A stretch of 64,000 nucleotides of DNA from Erodium maritimum (taxonomy: Eukaryota > Streptophyta > Magnoliopsida > Geraniales > Geraniaceae), in the NCBI GenBank assembly GCA_963921825.1, contig OY997591.1, positions 45,653,825 to 45,717,824 on the forward strand, given 5' to 3'. A program made the position numbers and the translations under genes. Under the pieces are notes generated by a model, which was given only the letters and a program-made list of their open reading frames with translations, was not told the DNA's origin and ran no database searches. Positions 46,968 through 58,116 of this stretch are shown here, in pieces (the first letter of the stretch is position 1; every line of letters starts with the position of its first letter).

Positions 46968-49017
46968 CTGCAGTTGTTTGAATAAAAAATTCAATACTGA
47001 TAAGCTAGTAAAATTTAAAAATAATTGATGATACCATGAAGCAATGGATTCATAACAAGGATAATTGAAAGAAATCCTCCTCTTATAGAACCAATAATGA
47101 ATTTAGAAGATAGTTTGATGGAAAACATTTTTCAGAGCCTCTCTTGGCAAGGGAATAGCATACACATAAGTCATAAGTATTTGAGTGGTCGATGAAAAAG
47201 GCTAAAGGAGGGTTGAGGTCCACAGTTATCAATTCCGAGACCTCTCCTTTTAGAGAGAGAGAGAATTGGCAGTCTGAGTTAATGGTTGGTGGCCAAATAG
47301 CAGACTAATTTCGATCTATTTGAAATATATTTAAAAAAAAATTGACCTGCGAAAGATTTCAGTTTTAATGAAAAACTCATCAGAGGTGTGTGGTACATAT
47401 ACTACAGGCATAGACATAATCTATAGGTTATATGGAAAGCAATCGGTTGCATTATTGGTAGGACTAAACGGGAGGAGATATGTAGGTTTTGACTAGATGA
47501 CAAGTGTCTTTGGTTTCCCCTCTCGTCCCTGATTGCAACATTTTATAGATATGAAGCATGTGGGGCATTTGATGTGTAGTTGGAATTCAGTTGTACAAAG
47601 TTTTTATACTTAAATTAACTCATGGAAGATGTTTACGCAAGTAGGTATAACAATACACGAATGAAGATGTTTCCTTTTAGCTTGAATTACTTCACCATGA
47701 CTGTTTTGGCAATATTACCAAGTTTAGATGGCAATACATATCTATGAGACCACACCTATGAAACACGGTCAGTACTTCGTTCATAACCATGATAACAAGA
47801 GCTTCATGTCTATCTCTTTCTCCAACATGCATATCAATTGCCAAAAGCAGAGACCAGTATCGAAGACGCCCTATACTTAAAGAGCAATTAAGATTGCACT
47901 CTACACTAGTAACTTAATACCCATGCTGAACAGAAGTTTAAACAACGACGAGATAAAATAGATTGAATTCATCCCATGATTACTACCCATTAAAGTTTAC
48001 GAGTGCACACCCTACCTATGTATATGTATTAGCGAGCCAATGCACAATGCTCCAATTATGATGTGTCAGGTCATAAAAACTTGCATAGACGTCTGTATAC
48101 GTGTATTCACTCAATTATGATATGTTGGTTTACAACAGTTGTGTCGTGTTAGACTTCTAGAGGCTAGTGAGAAAAAAAAATTATATAAGAAGTTGCAAAG
48201 GAGAAGAGAAATGGAAGTACAATAGCATTGCTGGCAGCCAGTGTTGCCGCCATCTTTGCTTCACTTCAAGATTCTCAATACAAAATCAACCCAGATACCA
48301 ACCCCTATCCCGATCTACTTCAGAGACACAGCCAAAACATCAAAGCCTCCTGCCACAAAACAAATTTAGCACCATAAATATGACCAGATGTGATTCACTA
48401 AATTGCCAAGAATCTCAAGTAAGTCAATCAAACTGAACCTAATTGAAGACAACAAAAGGCCAACACGTTTATCAAATTAACCCCATTCATCCTAAAAATC
48501 TGAAGACAAAAATAAGCAGAATTTTCCTCGTCCACTCCACTACCACACTACAGATGAATCACTTCGTCTACCTCTTGACATTTCCAAAAAAAAAAAAAAC
48601 TGTCAGTTCAGAGCGAACTCCTGACTAAATTCATCACAAGAGAAGACAACAAATCAAGTCGTAATGCAACCATTTCATTTAGATAATGAAAGAAACAAAG
48701 AGACGCGAAAACGATTCATTTCCTCCGACTCAATTTCACAGCAGCCAAACAGAAATCAGGTCACATAAAGTCAAAAAAGTAAGAACCGTATGGAAATTGA
48801 GCAACTACAGAGAAGAAAAACAGCAGATCGAGCCTCTGCTTAGCCAAGTAACCACACTTTCACTACTTTACATGCTGAAAACAAAAACAAAAACAAAAAA
48901 GGACGGACGAAAATCGAGACAAAGCCATAACCAAATGAGCAGAAAATCAAAGGAATGAAAGAGAAGCAGACAGGGAATCGAGCAGTGTTGAAGAATGCAA
49001 ATGGATTTGGAGCTGAC
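46968..49017 (-). other. Large CSI1 leader intron
   Basis: AT-rich; no independent gene seen on either strand. Contains a GA microsatellite at about 47251-47264. Long leader introns are common in plant genes of this kind and can affect expression. Confidence 0.5.
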
Positions 49018-49135
49018 CTTGGGAGACTGGGACTGTGAAATGCTGAAGCTCCTTCGTACATCTGATTGATTGATTCGAAGAAGATAGAGAAGCGAGAGCG
49101 AGAGAGGAGCAATGGGACAAAATAGAAATGAACAA
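49018..49135 (-). other. Probable 5' UTR exon of CSI1 with an upstream ORF
   Basis: Ends at a GTCAGC donor (49017 downward) and is separated from exon 2 by a 2.05-kb intron. It contains an ATG (MYEGASAFHSPSLP) that, if spliced to 46967, runs out of frame through the main start codon and stops 32 residues later. The 5' limit is uncertain. Confidence 0.45.
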
Positions 49136-49190
49136 ATAAATAAATTATTTTATTTTTAATCAGTGAACTCTGAAAAGAGTGAGTGAGTGT

Positions 49191-49213
49191 GTAATGTAAT
49201 GTAATGTAATGTC
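49191..49213. repeat. (GTAAT)n microsatellite upstream of CSI1
   Basis: Four and a half copies of GTAAT just upstream of the probable CSI1 first exon. Confidence 0.85.
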
Positions 49214-49740
49214 TGTGTTGATGTGTGCTGAGCCGCCAGCATTTTCTCTGGCGATTAACACCGACAAATCAAAGCCGTCAACTTCACGACTTGGCTTACC
49301 TTTTTACTATGGCTCAGCTGCTCTACTATCGAAACTCCATTTTTTTGGTCCGATTAAATATCGTGCGGATTTAAAATATTTAATGATGATTCAATCTTGT
49401 TTAATTATGTTTCGAGGATCCGGATTTTTTAGACTATCAATCATGGCGTTAAACTGAATCGGTTTAATTTTGATCTAATTAAATCGTTTTCTTATATTAG
49501 ACTCGTAAATAGACCAAAAATACATCCTAAACAGATTTTGATTAGACCCGAGAACGTAGTCTAGTATTTTATGCTCACAGAGGCAAATATATCGTGATTG
49601 TCCTCTGAATAGATGACGGGTACTGTTTCACGTTAGTTTTTATTGAAATGTTGACGGGTTTCAATGTATAAATACAACCGAAGGAATACAAATGTTAGAT
49701 TTTAATGTAAATTGCAATTACATAAGATTATTTCATTAAG
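49214..49740. other. Intergenic, CSI1 upstream region
   Basis: No supported gene. Presumably promoter-distal sequence of CSI1 up to the decayed Harbinger sequence. Confidence 0.4.
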
Positions 49741-49744
49741 AAAG

Positions 49745-51640
49745 CTTCGTTAAATCCTCTTCCGCTTACTTAATTTAGTCGTTATTTGGTGGTACAAATC
49801 TGGTGCAATGTTGATCGTATTGGTGTAATGCTCTAGTGGAATGTTGTTAGCGTTGTGCGATAGAATGATAAATCTCCTCAACATCTTGAAACATAAATAA
49901 CGTAGATTAATATTTGAATGCCCAGTACAGAAAGTATATTTCGGTATGTACAACAAAAAACTGGACAACTTCTCAGACCAACCCCGACATCATCTTAGCC
50001 ATGCCCTCCAGAAAAAGTCGATGGGTTGCCAAATTATGTGGGTCCATGTTGAAGGTATCCTTATCCTGGAGTAAGCGGAACTCGCGCATAAGGGACTCTA
50101 TTCCCTGTTGTTGGACGGTCCGCTCGTGCTCCATGGCCTGCAAGCTAGCGGTCAATGCTTAAGGGTCTTGAGGGTGGGTTGTCTCCCGCCCCTTCCCTTT
50201 CTTAGCCTTCGCGGCAGTTCGACCCATAGGTCGGCGATAGCGGACTGGTCCTAGCCGTCTTGCATTGACATCTTCAACAGCGGCAGCTAGCATATCCATC
50301 TGAGACATAAGGTCGATAAGGTCGGGAGTTCTCGTTCTACGCCGACCATCAGTACCAATGAAATCATCGGTTGTCGCTGAGAACTCATTCTCGAAACGAT
50401 ACTACCAACATGGCTTTTCTCGCACAAGTTGCCACCAGTGCTTCCAAGTAAAAACGTGGTGTATCTCTCATGGTAGTCCTGCTCCACATCATCTGTGACC
50501 TGTTCATCGGATCTACCTGATTGGTAGATGTGCATGAACCTCGACCAACAAACTTAGAACATTTGCACCTTCCAGTTAGTTACGCTCCAATGTTGCTTGT
50601 ATTTCTTCGTCGACCGATCGTCTCCATATTGGTGCCTCGTGGCTTGGACGAACTCAAGGTGGACGGACTCCCAAAATGAGTCTGGCGACTGGTCAGCCCC
50701 AATGATTGAGTTCTCGGAGTTGTTGAGCCAGGCTTTAACCAACGCACACTCCTCCGGTCGTGTCCATTTCCGATAATAGCGAGCAAGAACCTAGTTCTGG
50801 GACTCCATCTCCACTGGAGGTGGTGGTGGTACGATCTTTAGGTATGTTTCTCCAGTTGGTCGTGGACAGTGTGCAGTAGGAACTGTCGTCCCGGTGTACC
50901 CCGTGTACACCGAAGAATGCCCCGAACCCACTCCCGTATCCCAAGTCATTGGGCCCTCGTACGCCATTCCATTGAGGAATGACGATGATGAACCCAACGT
51001 GTCTGGGTTATGGCTCGGCTCTGGGGTGGCCGGAAACGTCTGTTGGTTCGACGACAACCGGACGTAGTCCTCTGAGTCTTGGGCCCAATGCCTTTCCTCC
51101 TCGTCCTCGCCATACTATTACGAATCAGGTACGAAGTTTGACTCTCGGCAGCTGTGTCGATGGTACTCCTTATGGACTTGTCGAGACTGTGCCGTGGTGG
51201 AGAAACTTCGTCTACCATGTGGAAGTCGTGGGGTACCACATGTTCTTCAAACAGGCCATTGTAGCAACACTGACGGCGGTGATTGGATAAAATAAGGACG
51301 AGGTAGGAACGGCGGGATGTGGGAAAAAGGGTGCCGAAATCGGAAGGTTATGTCAAATAGAAGATCGCCGAAATGGTGGAACTGAGGTGAGGTTGTAGAG
51401 GATTCGTGAAGAAGAAACTTTGGGGGTTGGATAATTAATAGCGTTGTCCCGCGTCTGACGCTTATTCGCTGGACCCGATTTGCCTGAGCCCGAATCCGTC
51501 GATTCAACGGCCCCCCCGAGTCTTTGGATCCCTCGACGTCGATTCGGAGATTTCGAAGATTCGACTGCGATCAGACTTCGCAGACCCGACTCGACGTCAA
51601 AAAACTGCGCGTCGTACGAATCGACATCGCAATTACACAC
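49745..51640 (-). pseudogene. PIF/Harbinger ORF1 remnant (Myb/SANT-like)
   Basis: Minus-strand pieces in several frames. A Pro/Ser-rich N-terminal part lies at 51057-50791, followed by YRKWTRPEECALVKAWLNNS and GADQSPDSFWESVHLEF (about 50780-50640), then STKKYKQHWSVTNWKVQMF to 50562. This is the same protein type as the ORF1 at 7718-9232, but much more decayed, with stops and frameshifts down to 49745. The gap 51640-52200 is AT-rich with no clear gene. It contains TTAGAGCATTATC at 51666, which could be a Harbinger-type end. Confidence 0.6.
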
Positions 51641-52201
51641 GGTTTCGACGCCATTTTGGATAACCTTAGAGCATTATCATATGTTTAATTATTCAGATTT
51701 TTTAGAGCGTATATATTTTTAGGTTTTTATTTCGATTTCGATATTGATGTTTTTATATTTGAGGAATCAATGTTAGGAATAGGGATGCCGATTTTTAAAA
51801 GTCCATATTGTATTGATTCCGGCAAGAATTCTTCATTATTTTTTTGAATTTAAATTAGATAAAATTAAACAGTATTTAAACGATGCATATTATATCTACC
51901 AAACAATATACATATCACATTTATAAAACCACAAAATTACATCTATTGAAATGGTCGATAGTACGTACTAATCTTGTTTTGAAGCATGGTGAAGTAAGTG
52001 TATTATTTAAAGGCACATAGAATACATAGCGAAACAACACAGTCGCTAAACATTTTAGAGTTGAACAACAAAAACGTATATAACAACGTGTGCCAAAATG
52101 ATTTCAATTTCTTGTGAAGTTAGGGATCGTGGATTTGTGCACGATTTTGTATGTAGCATTTGTATTCTAGCGGGGTCCTTGAGACAAGGTTGAGGTGGTG
52201 T

Positions 52202-52285
52202 TTAATTCAGCATGTCATCATCCGGCTCATCAACGAACTCTTCAGTCCCTCTTTCATATGTGTCGTATTCCTCCTTGACAACCAT
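52202..52285 (-). pseudogene. C-terminal codons of a PIF/Harbinger transposase
   Basis: The minus strand reads ATGGTTGTCAAGGAGGAATA and ends DEPDDDMLN then TAA at 52204-52202. It continues in frame the transposase that breaks off at 60885 on the other side of the LTR retrotransposon. The ACCAT at 52281-52285 is one copy of the target duplication. Confidence 0.65.
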
Positions 52286-52345
52286 TGTAAGAACCGTCCT
52301 CGGTCGATTCCAGTCGAATAGGTGATTTTTGGCGAAATTTGGCTT

Positions 52346-53110
52346 TTTCGCAAAGACAGTCAATTGAAAAGAAACGACCCAATTAAGCTAACCGTAACGA
52401 CAACTAAGTTTTTTTGGGTCCCAGAAAGGTCCTGAATGACTCCCGGAGTCATCGGTTGACTTTTCCGGTCGAAAGTCAAACTTCGCCAAAAATCACCGGT
52501 TCGACCGGGATAGACCGTGGGCGGTTCCTACAATCTACCCCCTTAAAAGAATTTCGTCCTCGAAATTTAAAACGACGGTACCTCAAGGATCGAACAGGCT
52601 GGGGTACTTTGCGCGAACCTCATCCTCGCGCTCCAGGTCGACTCTGCTCCGTGGTGTCGCCACTGCACTCGTACCAGCGGAATAGTCTTGCCGCGCAAGA
52701 CCTGCTCTCGCGTATCCAGAATCCTGACTGGTTGTTCCTCGTACGAGACATCATCGGCTACCTCAATGTCCGTCCACTCATTAACGTGGGAGGGTTCCAC
52801 AGTGTACTTCCGCAGTTGGGAAACGTGGAAGACGTTGTGAACGTTCCCAAGCTGCGGTGGCAATGCAAGGCGATATGCAACGGCTCCAACTCTGCCGAAA
52901 ACCTCAAAAGGTCTGATAAACCGCGGGGCCAACTTGCCTCCGCCGCGGTTGAACCGCAATAAACCCTTCTTCAGGCTCCCTCTCATAAACACATGATCAC
53001 CAACTGTAAACTCGAGAGGTCGGCGTCGTCTATCCGCATAACTCTTCTGTCGGCTCTGCGCGGTCTTCAACTGCTCTCGAATCAACGCGAACTTCTCGTT
53101 CGTCGTGTCC
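52346..53110 (-). mobile_element. Inverted fragment: integrase tail, chromodomain, polypurine tract, LTR start
   Basis: Minus-strand copy of the region equivalent to 56000-56770 of the same element family. It includes an open 172-codon frame (53085-52567), a polypurine tract at 52533-52544 and an LTR start at 52532. It is less decayed than the forward copy, which has a TAG at 56041, and it differs at many positions. It therefore came from another element or has been converted. The left limit, where forward LTR sequence begins, is approximate. Confidence 0.75.
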
Positions 53111-53427
53111 CAATACGATATGTTGAGTTTGTGTGTGGATCGAAGTCTTGTGGTTTAATTATCTGTATTTTGGTACTCGTGTGTTTCTTTAGTTTGTTTC
53201 TATTGGCAAGTAGTCCCATTCCTGTTGATCTCTAATTGTGTTGTCCTTGGGTAAGTGTACTAATCGAGAGCTTGGTGACGAAGCGAGAGTTATTTTTCCC
53301 TTTACTAATTTTTCCTACTGAGCGTAAGCTCACCCCCTCTGTTTTTACTATTTTATAGGTTTCGTTGGTGAGTAAGCTTAGAGGACGTCTCAGGGATCGG
53401 GAGCTCATTGAGGGTCCGGGTTGATTT
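53111..53427 (+). repeat. Orphan 3' part of the LTR fused to protease
   Basis: Nearly identical to 60379-60695 in the 3' LTR. It leaves the LTR sequence at GGGTTGATTTATT and continues directly into the protease frame, so the rest of the LTR, the primer-binding site and gag are deleted. Confidence 0.85.
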
Positions 53428-56400
53428 ATTGGTTTTGGACATGACGGCATTTGACGTGATCTTGGGGATGGACTGGCTTGCGAGGTATCGAGCGTCGATC
53501 GATTGCTATCGACGGCAGGTGACAGTGGTCTCGGGTGGCACGATCGTCACTTGTGTACTGGGAAGTAGGAGCGGAGTTCTCCTGTCAACATTGACCTCGG
53601 GAGATGAGGTGGCGACCGAGCGGAGTAGAGAGCTGCCGCGAGTGGTATGTGAGTTTCCGTAGGTTTTCCCGGAGGAGCTGTCGGGATTACCGCCTGTGCG
53701 CGAGGTGGAGTTCAGGATTGATTTGATACCTGGTACGGCGCTGATATCCATGGCCCCGTACCGGTTTTCACCAGCCGAGTTGGTCGAGCTGAAGCGACAA
53801 CTCGAGGAGCTTCGGGAGAAGGGATTTATCTGTCCGAGTGCTTCACCCTGGGAAGCACCCGCCCTCTTCGTGAAGAATAAGAAGGGTGGAGCGCTGCAGA
53901 TGTGCATCGATTACCGGAAGTTGAACCGGGTCATGGTGAAGAACCGTTACTCGATGCCGAGGATCGATGACTTGTTCGATCAACTGAGAGGAGCGAAGTG
54001 CTTCTCAAAGATTGATCTACGATCAGGGTATTATCAGTTGAGAGTTCGAGAAGAGGATGTGGCGAAGACCGCATTTCGGACTCGGTATGGGCACTACGAG
54101 TTCCTGGTGATGCCGTTCGGGCTGACGAACACACCTGCAGCGTTCATGGACCTGATGAACGGTATTTTCCGACCGTATCTGGACTAATTCGTCGTGGTAT
54201 TCGTAGACGACATTCTGATTTATTCGCCGAGTGAGGAGGCGCATGAGGAGCACCTGAGGACAGTTTTGACGTTGTCGTGCACTCACTAGTTGTACGACAA
54301 CCTAGAGAAGTGCGAGTTTTGGCTCGCCGAGGTGAAGTTCCTCGGGCATGTTATGTCCCGAGAGGGTATACTGGTCGATCCAGTGAAGATCGACGCGATC
54401 TCGAAGTGGGCACGGCCCAAGAGTGTCTTCGAGATCCAGGATACTATCGACGGTTCGTCCAGGACTTCTCACGTCTGGCCGCGCCGATGACTGCCCTAAC
54501 ACGCAAGGGAGTCGAGTTTCTGTGGACTGATGAGTGTGAGCACTCATTTATCGAGCTGAAGGCTCGTTTGACTACCGCTCCCGTGTTGATCGTGCCGAAG
54601 CGAGGGATCAGTTATGATGTATATTGTGATGCGTCCGGTGAGGGACTGGGATGTGTATTGATGCAATCCGAGAAGGTAATTGCTTATGTCTCCAGACAGT
54701 TGAACACACATGAGCGCAACTACCCTACCCACGATCTAGAGTTGGCATCAGTCGTCTTTGCGCTGAAGAGCTGGCGACACTACTTGTATTGAGAGCGATT
54801 CTGGGTGTTCTCGGATCACAAGAGTCTCAAGTACATCTTCTCCCAGCGCGACCTAAACATGCGCCAGAGGCGGTGGATGAAGCTACTTGAGGAGTACGAC
54901 TTCGAGCTACTCTATCATCCGGGCAAGGCGAACGTTGTCGTCGATGCCCTGAGTAGGAAGTCGGTCCATTTCCTGACTGTTATATCAGTCCGAGAGTGGG
55001 ACATGATGGAGGAGTTGATCTCGTTCAAACTTGAGCTAGATGAGGTCACCGATAGCATGGCTATGTGTTCGCTGGTAGCTCAGCCCACACTAGTTGCTCG
55101 TGTGCTAGGGGCACAGGCCGAGGATGTCGAGACGGCAGAGATCCGGGAGAGGATTACCAACGGTGTTGACGCTGAGGGCTGGGAGCAGGGTACCGATCTG
55201 GGTCTACGTTACCGAAGAGGACTGTTTATGCCACGTAGCTGCAGAGACGAGGTTTTGAGAGAGTCTCATCACTCCTGTCTTGTTGTGTACCCGGGTGGCA
55301 CCAAGATGTATCGGGATGTTAGGAGACAGTTCTGGTGGAGCGGGATGCGGAGAGCGATTGCAGAGTTTGTCTTGAGATGCCTTACTTGTCAGCAAGTGAA
55401 GGCCGAGCATCAGCGTCCCGCCGGTTTATTACAGCCACTGCCAATCGCGCAGTGGAAGTGGGAGCACGTCACGATGGATTTCGTATGTGGGTTACCGAGG
55501 TCGCCGAGAGGGCACGACGCAGTTTGGACAGCGGTCGACCGACTGACCAAGTCTGCGCATTTTTTAGCCATGAGGATGACCGACATGGTTGGTACACTGA
55601 GCCGTTTGTACGTTCGAGAGATTGTCCGACTTCACGGAGTACTAGTGTCTGTTGTGTCCGACAGGGATCCTCGATTCACCTCCAGATTCTGGGAGAGCTT
55701 GCAGAGAGCCTTGGGGACCGAGGTTCTACTTAGTACATCGTACTACCCGCAGACAGATGGTCAGTCAGAGCGCACGATTCAGATCTTAGAGGACATGTTG
55801 CGGGCGTGCGTGTTAGACTTTCGAGGATTATGGGAGGATCACCTACCATTAGCCGAGTTCGCCTACAACAACAACTTCCATTCCAGTATCGGGATGGCAC
55901 TGTTAGAGGCGTTGTATGGTAGGCCGTGCAGATCGCCCGTGTGTTGGGCAGAGGTAGGAGACATGAGTTTGCTTGGGTCGGAGCTTGTCCAGGAGACGAC
56001 CGAGAAGGTCGCGTTGATTCGAGAGCGGTTGAAGACCGCGTAGAGCTGATAGAAGAGTTATGCGGATAGACGACGCCGACCTCTCGAGTTTACAGTTGGT
56101 GATCGTGTGTTTCTGAGAGTGAGCCCGAAGAAGGGTTTATTGTGGTTCAACCGCGGCGGAGGCAAGTTGGCCTCGCGGTTTATTGGACCTTTTGAGGTTT
56201 TGGGCAGAGTTGGAGCCGTTGCATATCGCCTTGCATTGCCACCGCAGCTTGGGAACGTTCACAACTTCTTCCACGTTTCCCAACTGCGGAAGTACACCGT
56301 GGACCCCTCCCACGTTATTGAGTGGACGGACATCGAGGTAGCCGAGGATGTCTCGTACGAGGAACAGCCAGTCAGGATTCTGGATACGCCAGAGCATGTC

Positions 56401-56517
56401 TTGCGTGGCAAGACTATTCCATTGGTACGGGTGCAGTGGCGACACCACGGAGCAGAGTCGACCTGGGAGCGCGAGGATGAGGTTTGCGCGAAGTACCCCA
56501 GCCTGTTCGATCCTTGA
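53408..56517 (+). pseudogene. Ty3/gypsy pol: protease, RT, RNase H, integrase, chromodomain (decayed)
   Basis: Plus-strand pieces: protease end with FDVILGMDWLARY (53450); reverse transcriptase 53696-54230 with [12 protein letters not shown] and the VDDILIYS active site; RNase H at 54490-54790; integrase 54805-56043 with PGGTKMY, CLTCQQVK, SDRDPRFTS and YPQTDGQSERT. A GPF module and a chromodomain-like tail (EWTDIEVAEDVSYEEQPVRI) end at 56517. The tail marks the Tekay/Del group of chromoviruses. In-frame stops at 53660, 54185, 54790 and 56041 plus frameshifts make it non-functional. In the integrase zinc region the usual second His before PGG is Tyr (VVYPGG). Confidence 0.88.
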
Positions 56518-56555
56518 GGTGTCGTCGTTTTAAATTTTGAGGACGAAATTCTTTT

Positions 56556-56567
56556 AAGGGGGTAGAT
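56556..56567 (+). other. Polypurine tract
   Basis: AAGGGGGTAGAT directly precedes the 3' LTR start TGTAAGAAC. It is the plus-strand priming site of the retroelement. Confidence 0.85.
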
Positions 56568-57452
56568 TGTAAGAACTGGTCCCGGTAGAACCGATGATTT
56601 TTGGCAAAGTTTGACTTTCGATCGGAAAAGTCAACCGATAACTCCGGGAGTCATTCGGGACCTTTCCGAGACCCAAAAAGCTTAGCCGTCATTACGATTA
56701 GCTTAATTGGGTCGTTTCCTTTCAATTAATTGTCTTCGCGAAAAATTCAAACTCGGGTCAAACTTAGACCATTTATCGACTAAACCTAATCAAATTAAAA
56801 GTGCTAGAATTTTAGCAAAGACAAGGTGGCTCCCACATAGACACTTGCCCATGGTGGCTTGGAGGAGAAGAAATGGGTCTTTAATGACCAATTTGCCCTC
56901 ATAAGTGCCAAAATAGAAGAAAGAAGCAATGAGGGGCCTTTGGGTCAATTCAACTATAGGTTAAATGCAATTTTTGGTCATAAATCAGCCCATTCTACAC
57001 CATTGCAACCGAAATTCACAAGGGGGAGAGGAGAAGAACAAGCTTCATAACTTGAGGAAGAAAAAGGGAGAAAAGGAGGAAGCTTGGAGCCATTTCTTCA
57101 TCAAATCTTCTCCAAAACCTTCTATTCTTCATCATCTCATCATCCTAAAGGTAAGTAAGCTCTCACAATCCCTTTTCAACCAATTTAAGGTAATGGGTCT
57201 CCATGGTTTTTGCTTGAACTAGATGAGTTTTGGTTTATTTGTTGTTAGATAGTTGTTTAGTGAAGAAGTAGTGGAGATTTTTGTTAGAAATGATTTGATT
57301 GTTGATGTTTGGAGGAAACCCATTTTGGGTATTGAAGTTTGAGGGTTTTTGTGACTGATTTTGAGGTTTGTTGGTGTTAGAAATGGATTTTTTGAAGTAG
57401 ATTTTCGTGGAATCGAAGTTTGGGGAAGAAGGAGTTGAGTCTGCCCAGATTT

Positions 57453-57792
57453 GGCACGGAAAGGGCTTGGTTCCGGCCCTCTGAGCGGCACGGAACGGGC
57501 TTAGTGCCGGCTCTCTGAGCGGCACGGTCCGTGCCTGGTACCGGCCCTCTGAGCGGCACGGTCCGGGCTCGGTACCGGCCCTCTGAGCGGCACGGTCCGG
57601 GTCCCAGACCGGCCCTCTGAGGGGCACGGTCCGGGTCCCAGACCGGCCCTTTGAGGGGCACGGTCCGGGCCTGGTGTCGGGCCTCTGAGGGGCACGTTCC
57701 GGGCCTGGTGCCGGGCCTATGAAGGGCATGGTTCGGGCCTGGTGCTAGGCCTCTGAGGGGCACGGTCCGGGCCGGATTCCGGATCTGTGGGC
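57453..57792. repeat. Ten-unit 34-bp GC-rich array in the 3' LTR
   Basis: Units begin GGCACGGTCCGGGCCTGGT and end CTCTGAGC or CTCTGAGG. Ten consecutive units of exactly 34 bp fill 57453-57792, with substitutions but no indels. Confidence 0.92.
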
Positions 57793-58116
57793 TGCCCGAA
57801 TTGGGCCTTGTTCGGGCCCAATTTACCCTTTTGGCCCAAGTTTTGTCATTAGGGGCATTTTAGGTTTTTCACTTTAAAACCGACTTTGAATGTTTATTAA
57901 TTATAATATTAATTTATGTTCCTAGACCTTTTTCTCGAGCTCGGAGGAGGAGACTACTAGACGGCTTTGGTGATTAAGCGTTTGGAGAACTTTTGTGGTA
58001 GGGAAGAGTAGTAAATTTCCGCTTTTAATTAAGGAATGCTAATAGTATGCATATAGGATGATAATAACCGGAAGAGTCTTAGTTTGCATATAGGATGTGA
58101 TTCACTAGAATAACCG

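Noticed and set aside
3548-49135. A functional cell-wall gene cluster (ascorbate oxidase plus CSI1)
   Set aside because: The two genes are 33 kb apart with transposons and a HIPP gene between them. They act in different processes, and nothing suggests co-regulation.
57235-57763. Frames of 60-160 codons on the minus strand with GPDRAPQRAG-type repeats
   Set aside because: They are translations of the 34-bp array, whose unit length is not a multiple of three, so similar repeats appear in all frames.
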